This document shows, in pieces, positions 8,175 to 16,270 of a stretch of 29,189 nucleotides of DNA. Position numbers and translations under genes: made by a program. Where the stretch lies: assembly GCA_035510715.1 (NCBI GenBank), contig DATKGQ010000012.1:1-29189 (forward strand), written 5' to 3'. Source of the stretch: DATKGQ01 sp035510715. GTDB taxonomy: Bacteria; Patescibacteriota; Saccharimonadia; Saccharimonadales; UBA4665. The notes beneath the pieces are model-generated. The model had not been told where the DNA came from and ran no database searches. It worked only from the letters and a program-made list of their open reading frames with translations. Numbering within the stretch: the stretch's first letter is position 1; every line of letters starts with the position of its first letter.

Positions 8175-8876
8175 ATGGCAGTAATTCCTGCGAATAAAAA
8201 TGAACCCCATTTTACAGCCTCCGAAAGTGTCCGTGATGTTGTTATTGGCATGTCCGACGGATTGACCGTTCCTTTCGCGCTAGCAGCTGGTTTGACAGGG
8301 GCAATTGCTGCATCGCATTTAATTGTCATCGCTGGGTTAGCTGAAATTGCTGCCGGCTCAATATCAATGGGATTGGGTGGCTATTTAGCGGCCAAGGGTG
8401 ACGTCGAGCATTATAAGCAAGAACGAAAAAATGAAGAGTGGGAAGTGACAGAAATCCCCGATCGCGAAGCCGAGGAAGTCAGGGAGATATTTGAAGTTTA
8501 CGGACTGACGGCCAAACAAATTGAGCCAATTCTTAAAAACTTCCGAGCCAACCCGAAACTTTGGGTTGATTTCATGATGACCAATGAACTTGGCCTAGAA
8601 GAGCCAGATCCGAAACGGGTCCGTTACAGCGCTTTAACAATTGCTATAGCTTACATTACTGGTGGTATTGTGCCGCTTTTACCATACTTTTTCGTCCATA
8701 ACTCCCGCCACGCTCTGATTCCATCAGTTATAGTGACTCTAATTGCGTTATTCTTGTTTGGTTTCTTTAAGGCCCGAATTGCCGGTAGCAATGCTATTAA
8801 AAGTGCCTTGCAGACCGTTTTTATCGGCGGTATTGCTGCTGGCGCAGCTTTTATATTAGCCCGCTTAATTGCTTAA
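8175..8876 (+). CDS. VIT1/CCC1 family divalent metal transporter, 233 aa
   Basis: A member of the vacuolar iron transporter family, which moves Fe2+/Mn2+ out of the cytosol by proton exchange. The first membrane helix carries the family signature (VRDVVIGMSDGLTVPFALAAG). TM2 follows at about 50-75. A cytosolic metal-binding region of helices rich in Glu (EEWEVTE, REAEEVREIFE) follows, then FMMTNELGLEEPDP, then three C-terminal helices. In a bacterium it would work as a plasma-membrane exporter that lowers toxic iron or manganese. The frame can start at an upstream TTG (8151), but the ATG at 8175 is preferred because the family signature starts soon after and a TAAAAT box ends 8 nt before. It is convergent with the ABC-2 permease, 16 nt away. 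Confidence 0.9.
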   Translation: MAVIPANKNEPHFTASESVRDVVIGMSDGLTVPFALAAGLTGAIAASHLIVIAGLAEIAAGSISMGLGGYLAAKGDVEHYKQERKNEEWEVTEIPDREAEEVREIFEVYGLTAKQIEPILKNFRANPKLWVDFMMTNELGLEEPDPKRVRYSALTIAIAYITGGIVPLLPYFFVHNSRHALIPSVIVTLIALFLFGFFKARIAGSNAIKSALQTVFIGGIAAGAAFILARLIA

Positions 8877-8892
8877 AAGTTGATCAAAATAA

Positions 8893-9639
8893 TTATTCAG
8901 CGTCGCGTCGCAAAAACAGGGCCCAGGCCACTATCCAAGCTACAATTAGATAGCCCATGAATACCATTACGGCATGGATTGCAGACAGCCGGCTGTTAAA
9001 ATCTCTACCCGATCCAATGACCTGATGCAAGGCCGAAAATGGCAAGTAAACCACATTATTATTGAGTAATTGCTGAAGTATCCCCTCAACAACTGTTGGG
9101 ACTATAAACAGCGTAATAATGGCGCCAACCTGATTTCGGATTAAGGCCGCTATGACTAAGCCGGCCATGGCATAACCCCAACCAAAGAATAGGCAGCGCC
9201 ACAACAGACTCCAATAATGAATCGTTTGCGGCACTAAATGTAAGTGATGGATATGGATTCCTAGTGCGGCTATTAGTGGTGAATAGGTTGCGAAAAACAG
9301 GGTGAAGATTATCGACAAACCAGTTATTACCAAGATTTTAGCGAGCATTACTTTGTTACGGTTATTCGATAGGGTTAATGAATATATTATGGTGTTGTAA
9401 CGGTATTCATGCGTCATTTGCAGCACTGCTATTAATGCCACAAATATGGAAACACCACTTATGGCGATCGTAATATCTCCGGACAGGGCAGTCGGACTAA
9501 GCAAATCTACCCGATGCAGATGCCAACCGGAAATATAGAATGACAAAAAACTTATCAATAAAAAGACAAAACCCAAAAGATAATAGGTTGATCTTACGGT
9601 CAGTAGTTTTTTAAGTTCAGTTCTAAAAGCAGTTATCAT
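8893..9639 (-). CDS. ABC-2 type transporter permease, 248 aa
   Basis: The membrane partner of the ATPase just upstream; their genes overlap by 4 nt (ATGA type), which implies translational coupling. Six hydrophobic segments are visible: about 17-37, 55-75, 103-125, 145-168, 173-190 and 222-243. The short N-terminal cytoplasmic helix (FRTELKKLLTVRSTYY) is typical of ABC-2/YxlG-type permeases that sit in a dimer with an ATPase. The best guess is export of a peptide, lipid or drug, similar to the bacitracin- or lantibiotic-resistance group. The substrate cannot be read. Confidence 0.85.
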   Translation of the reverse strand: MITAFRTELKKLLTVRSTYYLLGFVFLLISFLSFYISGWHLHRVDLLSPTALSGDITIAISGVSIFVALIAVLQMTHEYRYNTIIYSLTLSNNRNKVMLAKILVITGLSIIFTLFFATYSPLIAALGIHIHHLHLVPQTIHYWSLLWRCLFFGWGYAMAGLVIAALIRNQVGAIITLFIVPTVVEGILQQLLNNNVVYLPFSALHQVIGSGRDFNSRLSAIHAVMVFMGYLIVAWIVAWALFLRRDAE

Positions 9640-10553
9640 AATTTACTTTCAGCTTGTTCGTGAGCCTTAAATTCTTCAGCGCTTTCAGTTAATTCTAAAA
9701 ATACGTCCTCCAATGAAGCATGTCGGTTTGACAATTCTAATACCGGGATGCCGGCGCTAAATGCCAGCTTACCAATCTCATCGGTTTTGGCGCCAGATAC
9801 TTCCAGTCCATCTTCAACAGATTTTATAATATAAGATTTTCCAGTCAGGATTTTTTGCAGTTTAGGCATCTCAGCGCTACGGACATAAACACTGGACTTA
9901 GCATTACTGGCAACTAGTTTTTTTATTGATGTACTGGCTATCATCTTACCCTTGCCAATAACAATCACGTTATCGGCTAACTGCGACATTTCCGCCAGCA
10001 AATGACTAGACACAAAAACCGTGTTACCTTTGTCGGCATAGCTCTTGAGAAACTCTCTTAACCAGACAATCCCTTCCGGATCCAAGCCGTTAGCTGGTTC
10101 GTCAAGCAGCAAATACTTTGGTTGAGCTAGAATAGCCGCGGCAATGCCCAGCCGTTGGCTCATGCCTAAGCTAAAATTACCGGGAGATTTTTTGGCGACA
10201 TGCTTCAACCCGACTAAATCTAGCGCTGTATCAACCCTCGATAGCGGAATACCGCCGGCTATAGCTAAAATCTTAAGATGATTCCGGGGCGTGCGGGTGG
10301 GATGGAAGGCTTTTGCCTCAAGCAATATACCAACAACTTTGGATGGCTGAGAGTACTCATGTAGTCGCTTACCATCAAATTTCGTCGATCCGCCGCCATT
10401 TGCCAACTCTAACATTAGGCGCATGGTGGTTGACTTGCCGGCACCGTTTGGACCAAGAAAACCAGTAACCTTACCGTCTTCAACCTCAAATGAAATATCA
10501 TCAACGGCGACTGTTTCTTTAAAGTGCTTGGACAGGTGAGAGGCTTTAATCAT
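9636..10553 (-). CDS. ABC transporter ATP-binding protein (ABC-2 exporter), 305 aa
   Basis: The nucleotide-binding subunit of the exporter with the downstream permease. Walker A GPNGAGKST is at 34-42, the signature-region variant FSLGMSQRLGIA follows, then Walker B YLLLDEPANGLD and the switch histidine in VFVSSHLLAEM. A C-terminal extension of about 85 residues ends in SLEDVFLELTE, the usual end of the drug/bacitracin-type (CcmA/BcrA) ATPases. The signature is SLGMSQR instead of LSGGQ, common in this subfamily. An upstream in-frame ATG at 10574 would add seven unconserved residues; MIKASHLSK at 10553 is preferred by alignment and by the -10 box position. A 13-bp palindrome lies in the promoter. 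Confidence 0.92.
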   Translation of the reverse strand: MIKASHLSKHFKETVAVDDISFEVEDGKVTGFLGPNGAGKSTTMRLMLELANGGGSTKFDGKRLHEYSQPSKVVGILLEAKAFHPTRTPRNHLKILAIAGGIPLSRVDTALDLVGLKHVAKKSPGNFSLGMSQRLGIAAAILAQPKYLLLDEPANGLDPEGIVWLREFLKSYADKGNTVFVSSHLLAEMSQLADNVIVIGKGKMIASTSIKKLVASNAKSSVYVRSAEMPKLQKILTGKSYIIKSVEDGLEVSGAKTDEIGKLAFSAGIPVLELSNRHASLEDVFLELTESAEEFKAHEQAESKL

Positions 10554-10565
10554 GCAATGGTAACT

Positions 10566-10585
10566 ATAATACACTGCCAGGCAGT
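10566..10585 (-). promoter_or_regulatory. Promoter with internal palindrome ahead of the ABC-2 exporter operon
   Basis: Minus-strand TATTAT (10566-10571) ends 12 nt before the ATG at 10553. Immediately upstream, in the -10/-35 spacer, is the perfect inverted repeat ACTGCC-a-GGCAGT (10573-10585). That position suits a repressor or a spacer-binding activator. Confidence 0.45.
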
Positions 10586-10639
10586 CTGTCTCATAATGTA
10601 CAAATCAAATTTCTTCAACTATTAGCCAGGTTAGTTAAC

Positions 10640-11782
10640 TTAAATTTCTGAATTACTGTCAACGCCAATGGCCTGGCTAACATGACTAAAGCCGTCACGG
10701 TGCAGCAATTCAACTAAATCATGATTAATTTTACCAATTAGCTGAGGTCCTTCATAAATCATGCCAGTTATGAGCTCAACAAGACTGGCGCCTAGCTTAA
10801 TTTTGGTATAAGCATCTTCGGCTGAAAAAATTCCACCTACTCCGATAATAGTGAAGCGCCGGTGGTACTTATGGTAAGTTTTACTGATAAGATTATTGCT
10901 TAGTTCCCAAGTTGGTTTACCACTTAAATTACCCTTAATACTGACCGGCAGGGGATCCATCAGTTTGGTTTGGCCACGATCTTTGGAAAGGTTACTAATG
11001 GTTACTCCGGTGATTTTATGCTTGGCTACGACTGCCAACAATTTATCGAATTCCCCCCATGGTAAATCGCAGGGCATTTTGACAAACAGCGGTTTGGTAA
11101 TTTTCAGTTTATCAACCTGGGTAAGAAGATTATCCAGTCGTCCGGGTGTTGTAAACGGTTCGCCGCCATAAGTATTTGGGCATGAAATATTAAGAGTTAT
11201 CAGATTACCAACCGCAGCAGCCTGGATAACCTTTAAACTGCCGACGTAATCGGTAATTGCTTCCTTATCGCTAGTGACTTCCGGAATGTTGGTTCTGGCT
11301 ACTGAAATATTAAGAGGGAAGTTTCTAAAGGTATCGGCCGGGTACTGTTTTAAACGTTGAACGATATTTTCTACTCCTTCGTTAGCCAGGCCGGCATAGA
11401 CCACTATTGATTGGGTATTGGGTAAGCGGTGGAACCAGGGGCGCGGGTTCCCGCTGCAGGGTTGAAAGGTTAGTGATCCGCCTTCCATAAAACCGAATCC
11501 TATTGAACTTAGTAACAATGGAATTTCAAAATTCTTATCAAAACCGGCCGATAACCCAACCGGATTTCTGAAAATAACACCGTGAATCTTCTGTCTCAGG
11601 ACTGCCGGATTGTCATAGGCCCAGGCACCATGTAAGAGATGCCGGATAGCTTCTATCCGCTGCAATTTCGATCCGAGAGATAATGTATGCTGATGCACAG
11701 GATCGGGTTTATATTTAAATAGCAGCGGTTTTGCCAGCCGGCGATACGTTTTATCAGTAACGGCGTAAACTAACTTATTCAT
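10640..11782 (-). CDS. pyrD: Dihydroorotate dehydrogenase, class 2-like, with Cys at the catalytic base
   Basis: This enzyme oxidises dihydroorotate to orotate using FMN, the fourth step of pyrimidine synthesis. The 380-residue length and N-terminal helical extension with DPVHQHTL (27-34) are those of membrane-associated, quinone-linked class 2 enzymes, as is NPVGLSAGFDKN (73-84). Conserved features are K235 in PLFVKMP, TISNLS (261-266), and the phosphate-binding IGVGGI (313-318). The catalytic loop reads NISCPNTYGG (198-207), so C201 stands where class 2 enzymes use Ser; Cys is the class 1 base. The usual R-x-G-F-N-N stretch is also replaced by VVYAGLANEG. No other pyrimidine genes are nearby. 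TATAGT ends 8 nt before the ATG. Confidence 0.85.
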   Translation of the reverse strand: MNKLVYAVTDKTYRRLAKPLLFKYKPDPVHQHTLSLGSKLQRIEAIRHLLHGAWAYDNPAVLRQKIHGVIFRNPVGLSAGFDKNFEIPLLLSSIGFGFMEGGSLTFQPCSGNPRPWFHRLPNTQSIVVYAGLANEGVENIVQRLKQYPADTFRNFPLNISVARTNIPEVTSDKEAITDYVGSLKVIQAAAVGNLITLNISCPNTYGGEPFTTPGRLDNLLTQVDKLKITKPLFVKMPCDLPWGEFDKLLAVVAKHKITGVTISNLSKDRGQTKLMDPLPVSIKGNLSGKPTWELSNNLISKTYHKYHRRFTIIGVGGIFSAEDAYTKIKLGASLVELITGMIYEGPQLIGKINHDLVELLHRDGFSHVSQAIGVDSNSEI

Positions 11783-11790
11783 ACAATAAA

Positions 11791-11796
11791 ACTATA
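11791..11796 (-). promoter_or_regulatory. -10 box TATAGT of the dihydroorotate dehydrogenase gene
   Basis: It lies on the minus strand and ends 8 nt before the ATG at 11782, so a leaderless start is likely. No convincing -35. Confidence 0.4.
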
Positions 11797-11829
11797 GCGC
11801 GATTTTGTTAATAACTCTACCGTAAAGAC

Positions 11830-13392
11830 CTAAATTACAGCTTGAGAATCACTAAAATCACGCTTTCGAGTCAGATAGACTATATAACAGGCAACACCGA
11901 CAACTAATAACATCGTACCGGCTATATTCAGGGCAATTGTCAGACCATTGCCAAAAGCATTATCAGCCGCTTGGGAGACTTGATTAATTAGTTGTGCGTG
12001 GGTAGCCAGCACGGCGGGCGAGACACTTACCCCCTTGGGGGTATTACCGCCATGTGTGATTGCATAGATAACAAAAGATTGGAAATTAGCCGGCAGATGC
12101 AAAGCTCTTAATTGACCCAACAATTGGTTCGACAACTGACCATTAACAATTGAACCCAGTACAGCGACCCCAAAAACACCACCTAATTCTCGGAAAGAAT
12201 TAACTGTCGAAGCTGCCATGCCCGAGCGTTCGGGGGGAACAATGTTTAACACTGATGACGTCATTGTGACTAGGCTGATACCAAAACCAAAACCAGATAT
12301 GGCCAGTGCCCAGGCTAACGTATTACTGCTGACGGTCGGAGATAAAATACTGTTAATTATAAAAATGCCCGCACCCGAGATTAAACAGCCGGCAATTGTT
12401 AGCATGATTGTTTGGTGATTAATATACCAACGACCGGCCAGGATTGCTCCGGCAACAATTGAAGCAGCCATCGCAATAAATGACAATGCAATCTGATAAC
12501 CAGAGAAATTAGATATCAACTGTAAATAAAGAGCGACGAAAAAGAAAACTGCAAAAATACCGAAGTTAGTCACAAAAGCCACAATGTTAGCCACACTAAA
12601 CTGGGTTTTCCTGAAAAACTGCAGCGGCAGTACTGGGTTGTCTTTGCGGCGTTCAAAATATATAAAGGCCACGCTAGTTACAAACGATAAAACAAACAAC
12701 AACACTATCCACCACGTCGAGTAACCGTTATTCTCACCACTTATAACAGCAAAGATCAGTTCACTTAACGCCATTGCTCCCAGCACTAAGCCGGTAATAT
12801 CGAGTTTCTGGCCTGTTGAGCTGGAGCTTTCCGGCAGTACAAGTAGCCCAGCGATAAAGGCCAGAACACCGAAGATGGCACTGAAGGCGAAAACACCCCG
12901 CCAGTTAGTAAAGCCAATAATAATACCGCCGATAATCGGACCGAAGGCCAGGGCTATACCGGAGACTGCTGCCCAAACCCCTAAAGCTCTTGATCTTTTA
13001 GCTTTATCCGGGTAAAGGTGCCTAATCATCGACAAAGTTCCTGGCTCTGAAGCGGCAGCGCCGATACCCATGATCACTCGCCCGGCAATTAGCATTCCGA
13101 TTGAGTTTGATAACATCGCAACCAATGAACCGGTCACAAATAAAGCAACACCCGCTAATAGGACTTTTTTACGGCCCAAGATATCACCCAACGTCCCTCC
13201 GGTAAGCATAAGGACCGCAAAGACCAACATGTAGGCATTGACTATCCATTGTAAATCTTGGACGCCAGCGCTTAGATTTGTCTGGATATTAGACAGAACT
13301 ACACTTACAACTGTGTTGTCAAGAAATGTCAGGAATAAAATAGTACAGATGATTATTAACGAACGGCGCCCAGTAGTTAACCGTTTGATCAT
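11830..13392 (-). CDS. DHA2-family MFS drug:H+ antiporter (14 TM), 520 aa
   Basis: A proton-driven multidrug exporter in the plasma membrane. Fourteen hydrophobic segments fit the EmrB/QacA (DHA2) group. TM1 carries the D1 motif LDNTVVSVVLSNIQ. Motif A is GTLGDILGRKKVL in the 2-3 loop, motif B region is GRVIMGIGAA, and antiporter motif C is GIALAFGPIIGG in TM5. The long extracellular loop before the last helix (about 440-480) is usual for the group. It lies 17 nt downstream of the Mtb12-like gene and is probably co-transcribed with it. The substrate is unknown. Confidence 0.93.
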   Translation of the reverse strand: MIKRLTTGRRSLIIICTILFLTFLDNTVVSVVLSNIQTNLSAGVQDLQWIVNAYMLVFAVLMLTGGTLGDILGRKKVLLAGVALFVTGSLVAMLSNSIGMLIAGRVIMGIGAAASEPGTLSMIRHLYPDKAKRSRALGVWAAVSGIALAFGPIIGGIIIGFTNWRGVFAFSAIFGVLAFIAGLLVLPESSSSTGQKLDITGLVLGAMALSELIFAVISGENNGYSTWWIVLLFVLSFVTSVAFIYFERRKDNPVLPLQFFRKTQFSVANIVAFVTNFGIFAVFFFVALYLQLISNFSGYQIALSFIAMAASIVAGAILAGRWYINHQTIMLTIAGCLISGAGIFIINSILSPTVSSNTLAWALAISGFGFGISLVTMTSSVLNIVPPERSGMAASTVNSFRELGGVFGVAVLGSIVNGQLSNQLLGQLRALHLPANFQSFVIYAITHGGNTPKGVSVSPAVLATHAQLINQVSQAADNAFGNGLTIALNIAGTMLLVVGVACYIVYLTRKRDFSDSQAVI

Positions 13393-13409
13393 CGTATTAA
13401 TTTAACTAA

Positions 13410-13901
13410 CTAATAACTTTTACAAACGGCTGGTTTACTGCCAGACAGACTAATTAGGCCACAAAGTGTCGAGTCACTTACTTTCCATGAGTTATTGATA
13501 AATAAAGCCTGGCCGTTTTGCTCGTTAAGTACCGGTTGGCCGTTAAGATTGATCGTATATACAACATTGGCTGTTTTATTATTTGTAAGGTTAATGCTAT
13601 TAAAAGAAGCGCTTGATTTTTGTGAAGCTAGGGCAGTAAATTCGCCTTGAATGACCTGCGCGAATTGGCTGCCGTTCTGCAGTAAATTCTCTCTGCCTTG
13701 AAGTGAAGTCGAGTATGCAAAGAAATTTTTCCAGTTAGTTTCGATCTGCTGAATAGCCACATTGGTCTGAGCATAGGTAAGTGGAGCGTTGTTATTTGTT
13801 GTTTTATTGTTGTGTCTGGCAACTAGAACTATTACCAGCACTACAACTACTATAATTACTAGGCCTAGAATACTTAATATTAGAGATTTTCGCTTTGCCA
13901 T
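13410..13901 (-). CDS. Membrane-anchored Mtb12-like (NTF2-fold) secreted protein, 163 aa
   Basis: An N-terminal anchor (KRK then a hydrophobic run at 6-28) is followed by an extracellular domain. That domain resembles the low-molecular-weight antigen Mtb12 family of Actinobacteria: WKNFFAYSTSLQGRENLLQNG (52-72, a helix ending at the LLQNG turn), then alternating strands, INLNGQPVLNEQNGQALF, NNSWKVSDSTLCGL and a final Cys. C147 and C160 could form a disulfide. No lipobox is seen, so it is not a typical lipoprotein. The function of the family is unknown; NTF2-like folds usually bind small ligands. It heads the operon with the MFS pump and could be an accessory protein for export. It has an extended -10 promoter, a 45-nt leader and a good AAGGAG ribosome site. 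Confidence 0.7.
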   Translation of the reverse strand: MAKRKSLILSILGLVIIVVVVLVIVLVARHNNKTTNNNAPLTYAQTNVAIQQIETNWKNFFAYSTSLQGRENLLQNGSQFAQVIQGEFTALASQKSSASFNSINLTNNKTANVVYTINLNGQPVLNEQNGQALFINNSWKVSDSTLCGLISLSGSKPAVCKSY

Positions 13902-13946
13902 AATTACTCCTTACATAAGTTCTTAACTTAATGTCTTCTGAAAAAA

Positions 13947-13955
13947 ATTATAGCA
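13947..13955 (-). promoter_or_regulatory. Extended -10 promoter of the Mtb12-like/MFS operon
   Basis: Minus strand TGcTATAAT. The leader is about 40 nt and ends in AAGGAG about 6 nt before the ATG at 13901. Confidence 0.55.
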
Positions 13956-14049
13956 TATTAAAAACCTTTCTAAGAAATTGCCAATCGTTAAATTAATTAA
14001 GACCGTAAAAGAAGATTTCTGGGGATTATGGGCGAAAACAGATTAACGT

Positions 14050-14078
14050 TTGCTTGATTAAGTCTCAGCCCTTAATAT
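14050..14078 (+). promoter_or_regulatory. Promoter of the leader mini-ORF and MMPL gene
   Basis: TTGCTT (14050-14055), 17-nt spacer, TAATAT (14073-14078). It ends 6 nt before the ATG of the mini-ORF at 14085. Confidence 0.55.
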
Positions 14079-14084
14079 AGTGTT

Positions 14085-14147
14085 ATGCCAAAATTTAAAT
14101 CTGATCTTAAATTCATCAAAACTGCTTTTAATGGTGGAGTAAAATAA
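14085..14147 (+). CDS. Possible 20-codon leader mini-ORF coupled to the MMPL gene
   Basis: An ATG sits 6 nt after a good promoter, so it would be translated from the very 5' end of the mRNA. It encodes 20 residues, basic and amphipathic (MPKFKSDLKFIKTAFNGGVK). Its TAA overlaps the MMPL start as TAATG. The codons for Gly-Gly-Val also hold the ribosome site GGTGGAG used by the MMPL gene. This is the layout of translational coupling or a leader peptide. Whether the peptide itself matters is unknown; it could simply be an untranslated leader that is open by chance. Confidence 0.4.
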   Translation: MPKFKSDLKFIKTAFNGGVK

Positions 14148-16261
14148 TGAAACGGTTTGCTAATTTTATTGTTAAGAATCGCTGGTGGGTTATAGTCATC
14201 TGGCTGGTCATAGCGACCATTGCTATCGCTTTATCGCCAAGTATTAGCAGCGTTGAAAGTAATAATCAGACCGGTTTTATACCCAGCAGTTATGAATCAT
14301 TAAAGGCTTATAACATTGCCAAACAGTTGTCTCCGACAAGTCAAGATGCCATTGATCTGATAGTTTTTAAAGATAAGTCTAATAAGGCTCTAAGTCTAAC
14401 TGATATTCAGAGCATTGAGGCTGCGGTGAATACGCTCTCGGCTCTCCACATAACACACGTCGTGTCGATCACCACGAGCCTTCAACAATTGTCGCCCAAT
14501 CACCAGGTAATGTTAGGCCAAGTCGTTTATGCCGGTAGTCCGGCCGATAAGACAACCTTTGACACAGTTAAAACGGTTCGAAACGACCTAAATTCACAAT
14601 TTACAGATACTAACCTTACCGCTACTACGACCGGCCAGGAATCAATTTACTATGACACCCAAAATCAATTCCAAAGAACATTGGAAATTGTCAGTTTTGG
14701 TACATTATTATTGGTTTTCCTATTACCAACGTTAATCTTTAAAAGTCCGTTTGCCGGCCTGCTGCCACTGGCCGCGGTCGGCGTAGCCTATCTAATGGCA
14801 AATTCGTTCATTGCTGATGCAGCCACCTGGTTTAACTTTAAAGTTAATCAACAGATTAGTGTCATCTTTATTGTTGTTCTGTTTGGTATCGGCACTGATT
14901 ACATGCTATTCCTGTTATTCCGTTACCGTGAACGCTTGCGCAGCGGCGATCATAGCCGGGCAGCGGTAGCTTATGCCTTAAGGCGAGCCGGACTAGTAAT
15001 TTTATCGGCTGCCTTAGTAGTGTTGGCGTCATTTTCGGCACTTTTCTTTGCTAAATTTGGCATTTTCTCATCCTTGGCCCCATCTTTAGTTATCTGTGTC
15101 GCCGTAATGATGCTGGCGGCTTTAACTCTAATCCCAGCTTTAGTTGCTGTTATTCAGGAAAGGATTTTTTGGCCGAGTAAGGCCTGGATGAGTAAGCCTT
15201 TAAATCCAACGTTATCTAAAAAAATTGGCGGTGCAATCGCCAAACATCCCGCCTATATAGCCGGCCTAGTGGTTATGGTGTTAGCAATTTTGGGCGCGAT
15301 TACCTTAGGATATAGATCAGACTTTAGTACTTTCAGCCAACCCCCCAAGGGCACAGAATCAGCTACCGGCTATAACCAAATAGCCAGCGCCTTACCAACC
15401 GGCGTGCTTTACCCGACGCAAGTTTACGTTACCAGTAACCAGCAACTTACTTCAGCACAACTTTACCCGTTAGAGCTGCGTTTATCCAAAGCTTCCGGCG
15501 TAGCCAATATTATGCCAGCCGAGATGTCGCCTAACGGCAAAATAGCTGAAGTCTCGGTAATACTAAAAAATGACCCGACTAGTCCGGCGTCGATCGCTGC
15601 CGTAGCTGGGCCGATTCACCAAGCTGCCCACGCCGTGCCAATTGCCAATGCCCATATCTACGTCGGCGGTATGACCGCCATAATTGTCGATATGAGGGCT
15701 GTAACATATCGCGATATTAAAGTAATTTTCCCGATTGCGGCGGTTTTTATCTTTATTATTCTGTCGATTTTGCTACGTAGTTTAGTGGCACCGGTCTTTT
15801 TGCTGCTATGTGTCGGCTTGGGATATATTGCCACCCTAGGAACAACTACTCTTATTTTTCAGCGGCTGGGCAGCGCTCCCGGCATAATTTTCTTCATCCC
15901 GATAATAATGTACATATTCGTTGTCGCTATTGGCACAGATTATAACATCTTGACTATGACTCGTTTAAGGGAAGAGGTTAAGCAGGGATTAAACCCGCGT
16001 CAAGCTGCTGATTTAACCGTTGAGCACAGTAGTGCCACGGTAATATCGGCCGGACTTATCTTGGCGGCCACTTTTAGTTCGATGTTATTAGCCGGTGTTG
16101 GTGCTATTTCGCAGATGGGTGCGGCGGTCGCAATTGGCGTTGCATTATCAGCCTTTATAATTGCACCGTTATTACTACCGAGTATTTCAGCTGTAATTGG
16201 TCATGCGATTTGGTGGCCTAGTCATCGCCCACAAAAAAAGAAGAAGACTAATCTTTCTTAA
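14147..16261 (+). CDS. MMPL-family (RND superfamily) transporter, 704 aa
   Basis: A proton-driven exporter of the MmpL/YdfJ type, best known from Actinobacteria for moving lipids and drugs. Two homologous halves are present, each with one N-terminal helix, an extracellular domain (about 35-165 and 390-520) and five further helices. Both halves keep the proton-relay motif GTDY, near residues 248 (GIGTDYMLFLLFRYRE) and 595 (AIGTDYNILTMTRLRE). A lysine-rich tail ends the protein. The length is at the short end of the family, with no extra C-terminal domain. A GGTGGAG ribosome site lies 7 nt before the ATG. It is divergent from the Mtb12-like/MFS operon and converges on the TnrB-like permease with a 9-nt gap. 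The substrate is unknown. Confidence 0.92.
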   Translation: MKRFANFIVKNRWWVIVIWLVIATIAIALSPSISSVESNNQTGFIPSSYESLKAYNIAKQLSPTSQDAIDLIVFKDKSNKALSLTDIQSIEAAVNTLSALHITHVVSITTSLQQLSPNHQVMLGQVVYAGSPADKTTFDTVKTVRNDLNSQFTDTNLTATTTGQESIYYDTQNQFQRTLEIVSFGTLLLVFLLPTLIFKSPFAGLLPLAAVGVAYLMANSFIADAATWFNFKVNQQISVIFIVVLFGIGTDYMLFLLFRYRERLRSGDHSRAAVAYALRRAGLVILSAALVVLASFSALFFAKFGIFSSLAPSLVICVAVMMLAALTLIPALVAVIQERIFWPSKAWMSKPLNPTLSKKIGGAIAKHPAYIAGLVVMVLAILGAITLGYRSDFSTFSQPPKGTESATGYNQIASALPTGVLYPTQVYVTSNQQLTSAQLYPLELRLSKASGVANIMPAEMSPNGKIAEVSVILKNDPTSPASIAAVAGPIHQAAHAVPIANAHIYVGGMTAIIVDMRAVTYRDIKVIFPIAAVFIFIILSILLRSLVAPVFLLLCVGLGYIATLGTTTLIFQRLGSAPGIIFFIPIIMYIFVVAIGTDYNILTMTRLREEVKQGLNPRQAADLTVEHSSATVISAGLILAATFSSMLLAGVGAISQMGAAVAIGVALSAFIIAPLLLPSISAVIGHAIWWPSHRPQKKKKTNLS

Positions 16262-16270
16262 TAGTTGAGG

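Noticed and set aside
8030..8329. 99-codon minus-strand frame over the VIT gene start
   Set aside because: It overlaps a well-recognised transporter gene and its spacer, and its translation resembles no family.
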